This document shows positions 18,285-27,554 of a DNA stretch of 64,000 nt, piece after piece. Every line of letters starts with the position of its first letter. Within the stretch, counting starts at the first letter, position 1. The notes beneath the pieces were generated by a model. That model was not told where the DNA came from. It saw only the letters and a program-made list of their open reading frames with translations, and searched no databases. The position numbers and the translations under genes are program-made. Origin of the DNA: Janthinobacterium rivuli. GTDB taxonomy: Bacteria; Pseudomonadota; Gammaproteobacteria; Burkholderiales; Burkholderiaceae_D. Where the stretch lies: positions 4,154,001 to 4,218,000 of the forward strand of contig NZ_CP121464.1 of the NCBI RefSeq assembly GCF_029690045.1, written 5' to 3'.

Positions 18285-19145
18285 ATGTATAAAACATTTA
18301 CCCAGGAAGAGTTCAAAATAAGCAAACGTGAATTATTACTCCAAATGGAAATTTATGAGAGAAATTTTACCGGATCGCTTAGAACGTTTGACACGTTAAA
18401 TCGATCGTTTCAACAGCCTCCGGAGATACTAAGAAAAATACCAGCAGCAAACTTCATGATGGCGACTCGTCGCCGTGCTTGGGCCGGAATAAATCATCTT
18501 GCCACGGCCTACAGCGCCGGACATGCGATTAGTGAGATAAGCGAATTTTATCCGAAGGTATTAGAATTCTGGGAAGAATATGCCAAATATGACAAGGCAT
18601 ACGACGCCACCCCGAGGGGACGTGAAACCTATGTCGCCCACCTTCCTCTTCTTGGCGAAGGCTTTGACCAGGCAAACCGTTTAGTCTGCCTTGGCATCCT
18701 GCTTGGCTGGGGGCATTTGTTGCCTCGTCTGCCAGCGCTTCTCGACTATCACAACCCGCGGCGTGACGGTATGCTGGAACGCTTGCTCGCTTTCTACCTA
18801 TCTGAGCGCGGCACGCCGCCGGACGAATGCACCCGCCACCTGCCTTACTTCAAGACGCTGAAGATTTTCGCGGCGCCCAAGGAAAAGCGCAGCGAATTGA
18901 TGGCCGGATATCTGGACGACTGGTACCACGCCAGCCGTCGCGAACCCTACCACGACAGCCATAACCGAGGCACAAGCTTCATGGGATACTGGTCCTGGGA
19001 GGCAGCCGCCATCACTTACCTGCTCGATATCGACGACCGCAGCTACCGCGACGCGCAATTCTATCCAGGGGACCTGGTGGATTTCGCTAGAACTCAACGA
19101 AACAATCCAAACGGCTCAAGCGCACCGGCGCAGGCAGACGCGTAA
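18285..19145 (+). CDS. PoNi-type immunity protein (DUF1910/DUF1911), copy 2
   Basis: 286 residues. The N-terminal ~95 residues (MYKTFTQEEFKISKRELL...) are AT-rich and unlike copy 1; the rest is the shared 571-bp block with intact DUF1911 motifs. It stops at 19143 where copy 1 continues: the codon equivalent to GAA in copy 1 is TAA here, and two codons later the sequence becomes chemoreceptor-tail DNA in the same frame. The C-terminus is therefore cut by the recombination that made the right 171-bp repeat. The DUF1911 core is complete, so it may still fold and protect. Confidence 0.78.
   Translation: MYKTFTQEEFKISKRELLLQMEIYERNFTGSLRTFDTLNRSFQQPPEILRKIPAANFMMATRRRAWAGINHLATAYSAGHAISEISEFYPKVLEFWEEYAKYDKAYDATPRGRETYVAHLPLLGEGFDQANRLVCLGILLGWGHLLPRLPALLDYHNPRRDGMLERLLAFYLSERGTPPDECTRHLPYFKTLKIFAAPKEKRSELMAGYLDDWYHASRREPYHDSHNRGTSFMGYWSWEAAAITYLLDIDDRSYRDAQFYPGDLVDFARTQRNNPNGSSAPAQADA
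18570..19140 (+). repeat. 571-bp near-identical block shared by the two PoNi genes, copy 2
   Basis: Partner of 17342-17912; see that entry. Confidence 0.9.
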
Positions 19146-19304
19146 CTGCGCAGCGGCATCGAACGAGTCAACCAGGCCATCGCCCGGATGGACCAGGTGA
19201 CCCAGCAGAACGCGGCCCTGGTGGAAGAAGTGGCCGCGGCCGCCGACGCCCTGCAGGAGCAGGCGCAGGAGCTGAACCAGGTGGTGGGCGTGTTCAAGCT
19301 GTAA
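19146..19304 (+). pseudogene. orphan C-terminal fragment of chemoreceptor
   Basis: 53 codons reading [20 protein letters not shown] and on to VVGVFKL, the end of the 14301 chemoreceptor. It has no start and is separated from copy 2 of the immunity gene only by that gene's TAA, with which it is in frame. Differences from the intact gene (e.g. E-to-R, A-to-V) are a few substitutions only. Confidence 0.85.
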
Positions 19305-19318
19305 GTGCAGTCCGGGTG
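19148..19318 (+). repeat. 171-bp direct repeat, right copy
   Basis: Partner of 16151-16321. Immediately beyond it begins the leader of the DUF2007 gene, so before the insertion the chemoreceptor was probably followed directly by that gene. Confidence 0.95.
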
Positions 19319-19355
19319 CTAAGATGGGGCAGAATCCACCGCCCCAGGAGAAACC

Positions 19356-19628
19356 ATGCACGACGACTATGTTTTGATTGCCCGGCTGATGATCCCCACG
19401 GATGCCCACGTCATCCGCGGCTGCCTGGCAGCGGCCGGCATCGACGTGCTGCTGACGGACGACCAGCACATGCAGGCCGACATGCTGCTGGCAGCCGCCA
19501 TCGGCGGCGCCCGCGTGCTGGTGCGCGAGCACGACGTTGCGCGCGCCAATGAGATACTGGCCGCCTTCGAGCGGGGCGATCTGGCCTTGTCGGATGATGC
19601 CGATGTAGGCGCGCCGGCGGTGGAGTAA
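19356..19628 (+). CDS. DUF2007 putative signal-transducing protein
   Basis: 90 residues of the DUF2007 type (YVLIARLMIPTDAHVIRGCL; VLVREHDVARANEIL), a PII-like alpha/beta fold of unknown role often annotated as signal transducing. AGGAG sits 7 nt before ATG 19356. Stands alone after the immunity island. Confidence 0.8.
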   Translation: MHDDYVLIARLMIPTDAHVIRGCLAAAGIDVLLTDDQHMQADMLLAAAIGGARVLVREHDVARANEILAAFERGDLALSDDADVGAPAVE

Positions 19629-19702
19629 GTATTTCGTTAATCTCATCACTGGCAAGTAATGATTTACAAGGTGTGTTTCCACTCCATGTGGTAGAGCTAT
19701 AG

Positions 19703-21688
19703 CTATTTGCCAGCGTCCGCTTTCAATATCATTCCGACTAACAGTTTCCTGGCAACAAAGTCGGAAGCAACTGGTGTCAAATGTGACGAATCCCACGCTG
19801 TCAGTCCGATCATCTTGTCATCGCCAAGGTAAATAGAGCAACCGTCGGCATTGCAAAATGGAGCCATTAGGTCAGCAAAAAATATGCCATCGCTAACCAT
19901 GAAGTTCTTCTTAATATCCTCGTTATTATTAACAACGTCCTTATCCAAGCCGATGAACGTCCGCTGTGGAGTACTTTCCCATAGGTCCCTTAGCACCAGG
20001 CGTGGCAATTCTTTATTCCAGTGCGGTACCGGACCAGCAAAAATGACTCGTTGTATGCCAATTGCCTTCAGACGGGATGCCAGCACGTTGAAATTACCAG
20101 CATTATGGTCCGAACTCTGGCTGACGATCACCACATCAGGTTGCGCCTTTTTCAATGCCTGCATGGCAAACCAGTTGGATTGTTCACAGTAATTAATCGC
20201 CGATGGCGCCGCCACATCCGCACTTGCTGGACAGGCGGAACTGGCCACCTGCAAAATTTGCCAATTTGCAGGCAAGTTCTTGCGCAATCCATAGTTCAAG
20301 TGTTCAGCGTGCGAGTCGCCCCACAGAAAAACCGACTTCGTATAAGCGCGATCCCGTTCGTAACAAGAACTTGGCAATGCTTGGCGCGGCAACGTGGTCT
20401 CCTTGCCAGCGAGATACTTTGAAATATCGTAAAAATTGCAATCCTCACGATACTTTTCTTCCAAGCCCTGAGTCTTCGTATAGTGCCATTCAGGATAAGC
20501 ATTATCGAAATATCTCGAAAACTCATTTTTCCCAGCCATGCGATAGCCAGTACCTTCCAGCCCGCCATTGTAAAAGCAATAATATCCAGCAGTACCTACA
20601 AGCACCATTATCATCGCCAACGAAACCGTGGCACGGCGCCCTACAGTTGGTGCACGCAATGGCTTTTCAATCAGGCGGTAAGTCAGCCACGCCAGTAAAA
20701 TAGATATAGCAATAGCCATCAGCTTGATGTTGCGCGAGGGAGATGCCGAGACGACAATGTGCAAAAAAGAGAAAATCGGCCAATGCCACAGATAGAGTGG
20801 ATAGCTGATCAAACCGAACCAAACAAACATTTTCGAGGAAAGCACGTGCCGGTTCAAAAATGCCTTAGGGCCAGCAGAAATGATCAGTGTAGCTCCCAAG
20901 GTTGGAAATAAAGCCCACCAGCCGGGGAAATGGCGCGCGTGGTCGATCAAAATAAAGCCAAGCACCAGTAAGCAAAAACCAAATACCGACTGGACATTCT
21001 TATATTTTTCAATCAGCTTTGGTTTGTAAAGTAAAACGTAGGCCAACATGCTGCCTATCATCAACTCCCAAAAGCGCGATAGTGGAGAGTAAAAAGCTGC
21101 AGTGGAGTTATCAGAAACATAAAATAAATTAAAAGAAAAAGAAATTATCGCCAAGAAAACTATAACTAGAAAATTCCAGTGTTTCTTCCAGGTGGCGGCC
21201 AGGATCAGTGGCCAAAAAATATAAAACTGCTCTTCTACCGCAAGGCTCCAGAGATGCAAGAGGGGCTTCGCATCAGCGCTGGAGTCAAAATAACCCGCCT
21301 CACCCCATAACAGAAAATTTGAAATAAATCCCGCCCCACCAGCCACATGCTTGCCTAACTGACGGTATTCATCAGATAGAAGAAAAAACCAACCGAATAG
21401 CAAAGTCCCTGTCAGAACCAGTAACAATGCGGGGAATATCCGTTTGATCCGGCGACGATAAAAGTCCAGCGTACTGTAATTTCCGACTTCTAGACTTTGA
21501 AAGAGGATCGTTGATATTAAAAATCCCGAAATGATAAAAAATATATCAACACCGATAAATCCGCCCTGTATCTTCTTTGGAAAAGCATGATAAGCCACGA
21601 CTGCAAGAACGGCGATGGCCCGCAACCCATCGATGTCAGCACGGTATTTCAAATGGGGGGTATTAGTCGGAGAAAACACAGGTTTCAT
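19703..21688 (-). CDS. OafA/YrhL-type O-acyltransferase with SGNH domain
   Basis: 661 residues in two parts. Residues ~12-350 form the acyltransferase-3 membrane domain (about ten helices; YRADIDGLRAIAVLAVVAYH at the start, with the conserved R and H). The C-terminal ~250 residues form a periplasmic SGNH domain with FLWGDSHAEH and a late DSSHLT motif. Such fusions transfer acetyl groups from the cytoplasm to surface polysaccharide or lipopolysaccharide. GC content is visibly lower than flanking genes, a common sign of horizontally acquired surface-modification genes. Confidence 0.88.
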   Translation of the reverse strand: MKPVFSPTNTPHLKYRADIDGLRAIAVLAVVAYHAFPKKIQGGFIGVDIFFIISGFLISTILFQSLEVGNYSTLDFYRRRIKRIFPALLLVLTGTLLFGWFFLLSDEYRQLGKHVAGGAGFISNFLLWGEAGYFDSSADAKPLLHLWSLAVEEQFYIFWPLILAATWKKHWNFLVIVFLAIISFSFNLFYVSDNSTAAFYSPLSRFWELMIGSMLAYVLLYKPKLIEKYKNVQSVFGFCLLVLGFILIDHARHFPGWWALFPTLGATLIISAGPKAFLNRHVLSSKMFVWFGLISYPLYLWHWPIFSFLHIVVSASPSRNIKLMAIAISILLAWLTYRLIEKPLRAPTVGRRATVSLAMIMVLVGTAGYYCFYNGGLEGTGYRMAGKNEFSRYFDNAYPEWHYTKTQGLEEKYREDCNFYDISKYLAGKETTLPRQALPSSCYERDRAYTKSVFLWGDSHAEHLNYGLRKNLPANWQILQVASSACPASADVAAPSAINYCEQSNWFAMQALKKAQPDVVIVSQSSDHNAGNFNVLASRLKAIGIQRVIFAGPVPHWNKELPRLVLRDLWESTPQRTFIGLDKDVVNNNEDIKKNFMVSDGIFFADLMAPFCNADGCSIYLGDDKMIGLTAWDSSHLTPVASDFVARKLLVGMILKADAGK

Positions 21689-21807
21689 TATGGAAATTTT
21701 CTACAGATATCAGAAGTTTATTGCCTTGGCGAGAGACAATACCAATGGTCATGCATAAGAGGAAATGGGCGCCTGCATGCTATCGCAGATATAAGCCGCA
21801 TGACTAA

Positions 21808-22356
21808 TCATGCATAAAAACAGCGCCCGCAAGCCTGGCGGTAACTCTCGTTGCCGCCTATGCTGATCTGTTCACCTTCCTTGATGCGGCGGCCCTGTTC
21901 ATCCACGCGGATGTTCATCGTGGCTTTCTTGCCGCAAGTGCAAATATTCTTCAATTCTTCGATATCGTCGGCCAGCGCCAGCAGGTAGGCCGAGCCGGGG
22001 AACGGTTCGCCCTTGAAATCCGTGCGCAAGCCGTAGCAGATGACGGGCACGCCCTTCACTTGCGCCAGCTGGTGCAGTTGCTGCACCTGGGCCGTGCTGA
22101 GAAATTGCGCTTCGTCCACCAGCAAACAGGCCACTTGCGGAATGTCATTGAGGAAATTCGTGTCGGCATGGAAGATATCGACCTGGCGCTGCGGGCCCAG
22201 GCGCGACGTGACACGTCCTACGCCGTAGCGGCTGTCGATGGCGGCCGTGTACAGGCGTACCTGTTGGCCCTGCTCTTCATAGTTGTGCGCGACCTGCAAC
22301 AAGGCCGTCGACTTGCCCGCGTTCATCGCGGAATACCGGAAATAAAGTTTTGCCAC
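21808..22356 (-). CDS. tdk: thymidine kinase
   Basis: Type II thymidine kinase phosphorylating thymidine in the salvage pathway. 182 residues with the P-loop SAMNAGKSTALLQ near the start, LLVDEAQFL in the middle and the zinc-site cysteines CTCGKKA and CGRCF at the end. Length and motif order match the bacterial enzyme. Confidence 0.95.
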   Translation of the reverse strand: MAKLYFRYSAMNAGKSTALLQVAHNYEEQGQQVRLYTAAIDSRYGVGRVTSRLGPQRQVDIFHADTNFLNDIPQVACLLVDEAQFLSTAQVQQLHQLAQVKGVPVICYGLRTDFKGEPFPGSAYLLALADDIEELKNICTCGKKATMNIRVDEQGRRIKEGEQISIGGNESYRQACGRCFYA

Positions 22357-22646
22357 TGCCGCCTGCCCTGTCTGAGTAATTTCAATACTATTTAGTATCT
22401 TTTCGAGGCGTGATTATAAATCGCAATGGCGCGCTTGCGGCAGCTTAATAGTCGTGCCATTGGCGCGGCAAGCGGGCTAAAAACGGCGCATACTCGCATC
22501 GCGAACCTTGCAGCCGATATGCGAACGGCGCATATGCAAGCATATAAACATTCGTTCGCCGCACTCGCCCACCCGCCTACACTGCGCGGCACGGAAGGCG
22601 GCTCGGGACACAATCCGGAGCCGTTGTTTCTCTGACAGGAGCCACC

Positions 22647-24038
22647 ATGAATGATCGAATGCCATCCCCACCCCAGCCGCCAGCGCTATACAAGCTGATC
22701 GGCAATACCCCGCTGGTCGAAGTGACCAGGCTCGACACGGGCCTATGCCAGCTGTTCCTGAAACTGGAATCACAAAATCCCGGCGGTTCCATCAAGGACC
22801 GCATCGGCCTGTCCATCATCGAAGCGGCCGAAGCCGACGGCAGCTTGCAGCCGGGCGGCACCATCGTCGAGGCGACGGCCGGCAATACCGGCATCGGCCT
22901 GGCCCTGGTTGGCCGCATCAAGGGCTACCGCGTCATCCTCGTCGTACCAGACAAGATGTCGACGGAAAAAGTGCTGCACCTGAAAGCCCTGGGCGCCGAA
23001 GTGCACACCACGCGCTCGGACGTGGGCAAGGGCCATCCTGAGTACTACCAGGATTACGCGGCGCGCCTGGCGCGCGAACTGCCGGGTGCCTTCTTTGCCG
23101 ACCAGTTCAACAATCCCGCCAATCCGCTGGCCCACGAAACGACAACGGCCCCTGAAATCTGGGAGCAGAGCGGCCATGACGTGGACGCCATCGTCGTCGG
23201 CGTCGGCTCGTCCGGCACCCTGACGGGCCTGACGCGCTACTTCCGCAAGGCGCAGCCGAAGCTGGAATTCGTGCTGGCCGACCCGCAAGGCTCGATTCTC
23301 ACCGAATACATCGACACGGGCAAAGTGTCGGACACGAGCGGCTCGTGGGCCGTGGAAGGCATCGGCGAAGATTTTATCCCGTCGATCGCCGACATGGACA
23401 GCGTGAAAAAAGCCTACACCATCACGGACCAGGAAAGTTTTGATTCCGCGCGCGCCTTGCTGCTTGCCGAAGGCATTTTAGGTGGTTCGTCCACCGGCAC
23501 CCTGCTGGCGGCCGCCCTCAAATACTGCCGCGAACAGACGACGCCAAAGCGCGTTGTCACCTTTGTCTGCGACACGGGCACGCGCTATCTATCCAAAGTC
23601 TACAACGACGGCTGGATGCGCGACCAGGGCCTGTTGCAACGGGCCGTGTCGGGCGACTTGCGCGACCTGATCGGACGCCGCTATGACGAGGGCGACGTCG
23701 TCAGCGTGGCGCCTGGCGACACCCTGCTCACGGCCTTCAACCGCATGCGTGCCAGCGACCTGGCCCAGCTGCCCGTCATCGACGGCGGCCAACTGGTCGG
23801 CATTCTCGACGAATCAGACTTGCTGCTGCACGTCTCGGGCGACGCCGCGCATTTCGCCGGTCTGGTGGGCGCCACGATGACGACGCAGATCGAAACCCTG
23901 GCGCCGTCCAGCGGCTTGTCCGCCCTGCGCGCCACCCTGGACCGGGGCTTGACGGCCGTCGTCGCCGACGATGCCGCCTTCTACGGCCTGATCACCCGCT
24001 TCGACCTTCTCAACCACTTACGCAGGACACTATCTTGA
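22647..24038 (+). CDS. cystathionine beta-synthase
   Basis: PLP enzyme condensing homocysteine and serine to cystathionine (reverse transsulfuration). 463 residues: a catalytic fold-type II domain with PLP lysine K50 in NPGGSIKDR and the phosphate loop EATAGNTGIGLA, followed by a pair of CBS domains (~335-460) like the human enzyme. AGGAG stands 6-7 nt before the ATG. It overlaps the next gene by 4 nt (TTGA), so both enzymes of the pathway are made together. Confidence 0.92.
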   Translation: MNDRMPSPPQPPALYKLIGNTPLVEVTRLDTGLCQLFLKLESQNPGGSIKDRIGLSIIEAAEADGSLQPGGTIVEATAGNTGIGLALVGRIKGYRVILVVPDKMSTEKVLHLKALGAEVHTTRSDVGKGHPEYYQDYAARLARELPGAFFADQFNNPANPLAHETTTAPEIWEQSGHDVDAIVVGVGSSGTLTGLTRYFRKAQPKLEFVLADPQGSILTEYIDTGKVSDTSGSWAVEGIGEDFIPSIADMDSVKKAYTITDQESFDSARALLLAEGILGGSSTGTLLAAALKYCREQTTPKRVVTFVCDTGTRYLSKVYNDGWMRDQGLLQRAVSGDLRDLIGRRYDEGDVVSVAPGDTLLTAFNRMRASDLAQLPVIDGGQLVGILDESDLLLHVSGDAAHFAGLVGATMTTQIETLAPSSGLSALRATLDRGLTAVVADDAAFYGLITRFDLLNHLRRTLS

Positions 24039-25216
24039 GCCAGAAAACCACCCGCAAGAGCCATCTCGCCACGCGTGTCATCCACGCCGGCCAGTCGCCC
24101 GACCCGTCGACGGGCGCCATCATGCCGCCCATTTACGCCACCTCCACCTTCGTGCAGGACAGCCCCGGCGTGCACAAGGGCCTGGACTATGGCCGCTCGC
24201 ACAATCCCACGCGCTGGGCGCTCGAACGCTGCGTGGCCGACCTGGAAGGCGGTAGCGCGGCCTTCGCGTTTGCCTCGGGCCTGGCAGCCATCTCGTCCGT
24301 GCTGGAATTGCTCGATGCGGGCAGCCATATCGTCGCCGGCGACGACATGTACGGCGGCACCTACCGCTTATTCGAGCGCGTGCGCCGCCGCTCGGCCGGC
24401 CACGAATTCACGTATGTGGATTTGACCAATCCCGAGAATCTGCTGGCCGCGCTGCGCCCGGAAACAAAGATGGTGTGGGTGGAAACGCCCACCAACCCCA
24501 TGCTGAAACTGGCGGACTTGCGCGCGATCGCCGACATCTGCCGCGCACGCGGCATCATCGCCGTGGCCGACAACACGTTTGCCAGCCCGCTGGTGCAGCG
24601 CCCGCTCGAACACGGCTTCGATATCGTCGTCCATTCGACCACCAAGTACTTGAACGGCCACTCGGACATCATCGGCGGCATCGCCATCGTGGGCGCGGAA
24701 GAACGCCAGGCCGAATGGCGCGAGCAGCTGGGCTTTTTGCAAAACTCGGTGGGCGCGATTGCCGGCCCGTTCGACAGCTTTTTAGCCTTGCGCGGCGTGA
24801 AAACCCTGGCCATCCGCATGCAGCGCCATTGCGAAAGCGCCCTGGCGCTGGCGCAGTGGCTGGAGCAGCAAAAGGAAGTGAAAAAAGTCTTCTATCCGGG
24901 CCTGGCCTCGCACCCGCAGCACGCGCTGGCACAGCGCCAGATGGATGGTTTCGGCGGCATCATCTCGATCGACCTCGATACGGACCTGGCCGGCGCGCGC
25001 CGCTTCCTGGAACGCTGCGAAGTATTCGCCCTGGCCGAAAGCCTGGGCGGCGTGGAAAGCCTGATCGAGCACCCGGCCCTGATGACGCATGCCAGCATCC
25101 CGGCCGAACAGCGGGCCAAGCTGGGCATCGGCGATGGCTTGATCCGGCTGTCGGTGGGGATCGAGGATATCGAGGATTTGCGGCATGATTTGCGCACGGC
25201 GCTTGATGCGATTTGA
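24035..25216 (+). CDS. cystathionine gamma-lyase / gamma-synthase
   Basis: Cys/Met metabolism PLP enzyme, 393 residues, with the cofactor lysine K204 in HSTTKYLNGHSD and the conserved YGRSHNPTR and ASGLAAI motifs. The start is TTG at 24035, overlapping the CBS stop; AGGA lies 9 nt upstream. The partner CBS makes a lyase role (cystathionine to cysteine) more likely than the MetB synthase role, which the sequence alone does not exclude. Confidence 0.9.
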   Translation: MSQKTTRKSHLATRVIHAGQSPDPSTGAIMPPIYATSTFVQDSPGVHKGLDYGRSHNPTRWALERCVADLEGGSAAFAFASGLAAISSVLELLDAGSHIVAGDDMYGGTYRLFERVRRRSAGHEFTYVDLTNPENLLAALRPETKMVWVETPTNPMLKLADLRAIADICRARGIIAVADNTFASPLVQRPLEHGFDIVVHSTTKYLNGHSDIIGGIAIVGAEERQAEWREQLGFLQNSVGAIAGPFDSFLALRGVKTLAIRMQRHCESALALAQWLEQQKEVKKVFYPGLASHPQHALAQRQMDGFGGIISIDLDTDLAGARRFLERCEVFALAESLGGVESLIEHPALMTHASIPAEQRAKLGIGDGLIRLSVGIEDIEDLRHDLRTALDAI

Positions 25217-25226
25217 GGGGGTGATT

Positions 25227-25309
25227 TGTCGGATTACGCTGCGCTAATCCGACCTACGGTATGCCGAGGGCGGTAGGTCGGATTAGCCCGCAAGGGCGTA
25301 ATCCGACAC
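25227..25309. repeat. REP/BIME-like double palindrome
   Basis: Two palindromes TGTCGGATTACGC..TAATCCGAC and GTCGGATTAGCCC..GCGTAATCCGAC face each other across a short AT-poor spacer, so each half folds and the halves are also inverted copies. Sits between convergent genes and may act as a transcription stop. Confidence 0.75.
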
Positions 25310-25319
25310 ACCACAAACC

Positions 25320-27539
25320 TCACTCCCCCGGTCGATACCTGCGTTCCAGGTGCCTGGCCACGTCCTCGGGATAAAACAGCACGTCCTTGAACTCACCGCG
25401 TGCATACATGGCCGCCTGGTCCTTGAAGTGGGGCGACTTCGGGTCGCCACTCTGGCCGCCGGCAAGAATACTTTTCGCCTTGATGCGGGGGCCAAATTCC
25501 ACGGCCGCGACAAAGCTGTTACCGCGCTCGCCATAGATCCGTCGCGTCGTGCTCTTGCTGCTCTGGCCATACGCGGCCAGCGCGCCCCAGTTGCCCGACG
25601 CGTAAGGCACAGGCAAGCTGGCTTGCGCATCGTCAAACGGCTGCACCACGTCGCCCGTCAGGCGCTGGAAGCGGTTGATCTCGCCCCACGGTGTTTGCCA
25701 GTTGCCGAAATCGCGCTGTAGTTTATCCGCCGCCGTCGCCAGAGCCGCCAGCCGCTGGTCCGCCGTGACCTTGTCCGTCGCCAGAAAATCGACCACGGGC
25801 ACGCCCTGTTCGCGCGCCTGTTTCCCTGTCAGTTCGGCCAGCTCCTGGCCCCAGAACACGGCCAGCGAGGTGGCGGTGGACGTCAGCGCATAGCGCCAGT
25901 CCCAGGTTCGCAGCAAGGCCACCTTGTCGGCCAGCGCCAGCTTTTGCGCAGCGTTCTCCGGCAGTGCATCGTATGCGGAAAACAGCGGCGGCAGCAGCGC
26001 TTCGAACGCCGTCAGTTCGCTGTCGTAGGAAGCGGCGATCAGGCTATCGAGGGTAAAACCCGTCCTGTTCTGGAAAACCTTGACGGCATGCAGGCCGCGC
26101 GCGTTTTCGCCGTACACGGACATGTAGGCGGGGTAATCGCCCTGGCGCGGGCTGTTGGCGCCGGCCGCCGAATACGGCCAGTTGTTGGTGTTCTGTATCC
26201 AGCCATTTTTCGGATTGAACAGGGTGATGGTCTGCGCCACCGTGTGCAGCCCTTTCCATTCCGTGGCCGGGTCGCTGCCGTCGACGGGCTGCTTCCAGTT
26301 GAAACGCGGGTCGCGCACGGGGATGAAATTGCCGTGAAAGTAGGCGATATTGCCGTCCGCATCCGCGTACACGGTATTGTTCGACGAATTCGTGCGCAGT
26401 TCCATGGTCTTGTAAAACGCCGCGTAATCGCGCGCCTTGGTGCGCGTGTACGATTGCGTCAACGCCTTCAACGGTTCGTTCATCAGGCGCACGGCCACCC
26501 ATCTACCGTCCTGCGCGCGCACGACGGGGCCGTGATGGCTGTAATAGACGGTGATGGTTTTCGAGCCCATGCCGCCATCGGCCAGTTTGTAGGGCAAGAT
26601 CATCGGCACGGCTTTCAAGGGGCGCAGGCCGCCGTCATAGCGGTAGAACCAGGCGCCGTCCTTGTCGACGATGCTTTCCAGGTATTCGTCGATAACGTCG
26701 CCGCCGCCCGAGGTATGCATCCAGCCCAGGCGCTCGTTAAAACCCTGATAGACGAAAAACTGGCCCCAGGTCACGGCGCCATACGCGTTCAGGCCTTCGC
26801 CGCTGGTGACCTGCACTTCAGGGCGGAAGTAGAACGAGGTATGCGGGTTGATCATCAAGAGCGCATGGCCATTTTTCGTGATGGCGGGCGCGATGGCGAA
26901 GCCGTTCGAGCCACTCGGCTCTGGCTCCAGTCCAGACGCCAACCCGGTTTCCACGCTGGCTAGCGCCACGGCGGCCGGCCTGGCCTGTTGGCCATAAAAC
27001 GCTTCGAGCTGCGCCAGATTGATCGATTCGATATCGCCACCGATGCTGCCCTCGCTGAAGCTCAGGGCCATCCACGGCTCGAAATGCGTGATCAGCTTTG
27101 GTTTGACGTGCGGATGCGTGGCCAGGTAAAAATTCAGGCCATCGGCAAACGCATCCATCAATTTGCGCAGCCACGGCGGGCTGGCGCCGTACTGCGCTTG
27201 CAGCGCAAGCGGGTCGATGAAAAGCTTCATGCGCAGGTCGCGGTACAGCTCCCGCTCGCCCTCCACTTCCGCCAGACGCCCCATGGCGTTGATGTAATTG
27301 AGTTCCACGCGCGGGAAATCGTCTTCGGCCTGCGCATACATCAGGCCAAAGACGGCATCGGCATCCGTCTTGCCCGTCACGTGGGGCACGCCCCAGGTAT
27401 CGCGCGCGATGCTGACATTAGTCGCCTGCGCCTGCCAGCGGGCCATGTCCGTGACAGAAACGGCGGGCGCGGCCAGCACCGGGGTAACGGCAACGGCGCC
27501 GCAGGCGATGGCGGCTAACAGGGCACGGCGAGCTGGCAT
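25320..27539 (-). CDS. penicillin acylase-family Ntn hydrolase
   Basis: Periplasmic precursor of about 739 residues with a signal peptide (cleavage after VTPVLAAPA region, ~24-25). The autoprocessing nucleophile is the Ser at ~211 in EPSGSNGFAI, which becomes the beta-chain N-terminus. SSNNTVYADADGNIAY and the C-terminal GERGNSF motif are typical of the family. Members hydrolyse amides such as beta-lactam side chains and acyl-homoserine lactones, and this architecture is common in AHL acylases. Specificity is not predictable here. Confidence 0.88.
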   Translation of the reverse strand: MPARRALLAAIACGAVAVTPVLAAPAVSVTDMARWQAQATNVSIARDTWGVPHVTGKTDADAVFGLMYAQAEDDFPRVELNYINAMGRLAEVEGERELYRDLRMKLFIDPLALQAQYGASPPWLRKLMDAFADGLNFYLATHPHVKPKLITHFEPWMALSFSEGSIGGDIESINLAQLEAFYGQQARPAAVALASVETGLASGLEPEPSGSNGFAIAPAITKNGHALLMINPHTSFYFRPEVQVTSGEGLNAYGAVTWGQFFVYQGFNERLGWMHTSGGGDVIDEYLESIVDKDGAWFYRYDGGLRPLKAVPMILPYKLADGGMGSKTITVYYSHHGPVVRAQDGRWVAVRLMNEPLKALTQSYTRTKARDYAAFYKTMELRTNSSNNTVYADADGNIAYFHGNFIPVRDPRFNWKQPVDGSDPATEWKGLHTVAQTITLFNPKNGWIQNTNNWPYSAAGANSPRQGDYPAYMSVYGENARGLHAVKVFQNRTGFTLDSLIAASYDSELTAFEALLPPLFSAYDALPENAAQKLALADKVALLRTWDWRYALTSTATSLAVFWGQELAELTGKQAREQGVPVVDFLATDKVTADQRLAALATAADKLQRDFGNWQTPWGEINRFQRLTGDVVQPFDDAQASLPVPYASGNWGALAAYGQSSKSTTRRIYGERGNSFVAAVEFGPRIKAKSILAGGQSGDPKSPHFKDQAAMYARGEFKDVLFYPEDVARHLERRYRPGE

Positions 27540-27554
27540 GCACTACTCCACTAA

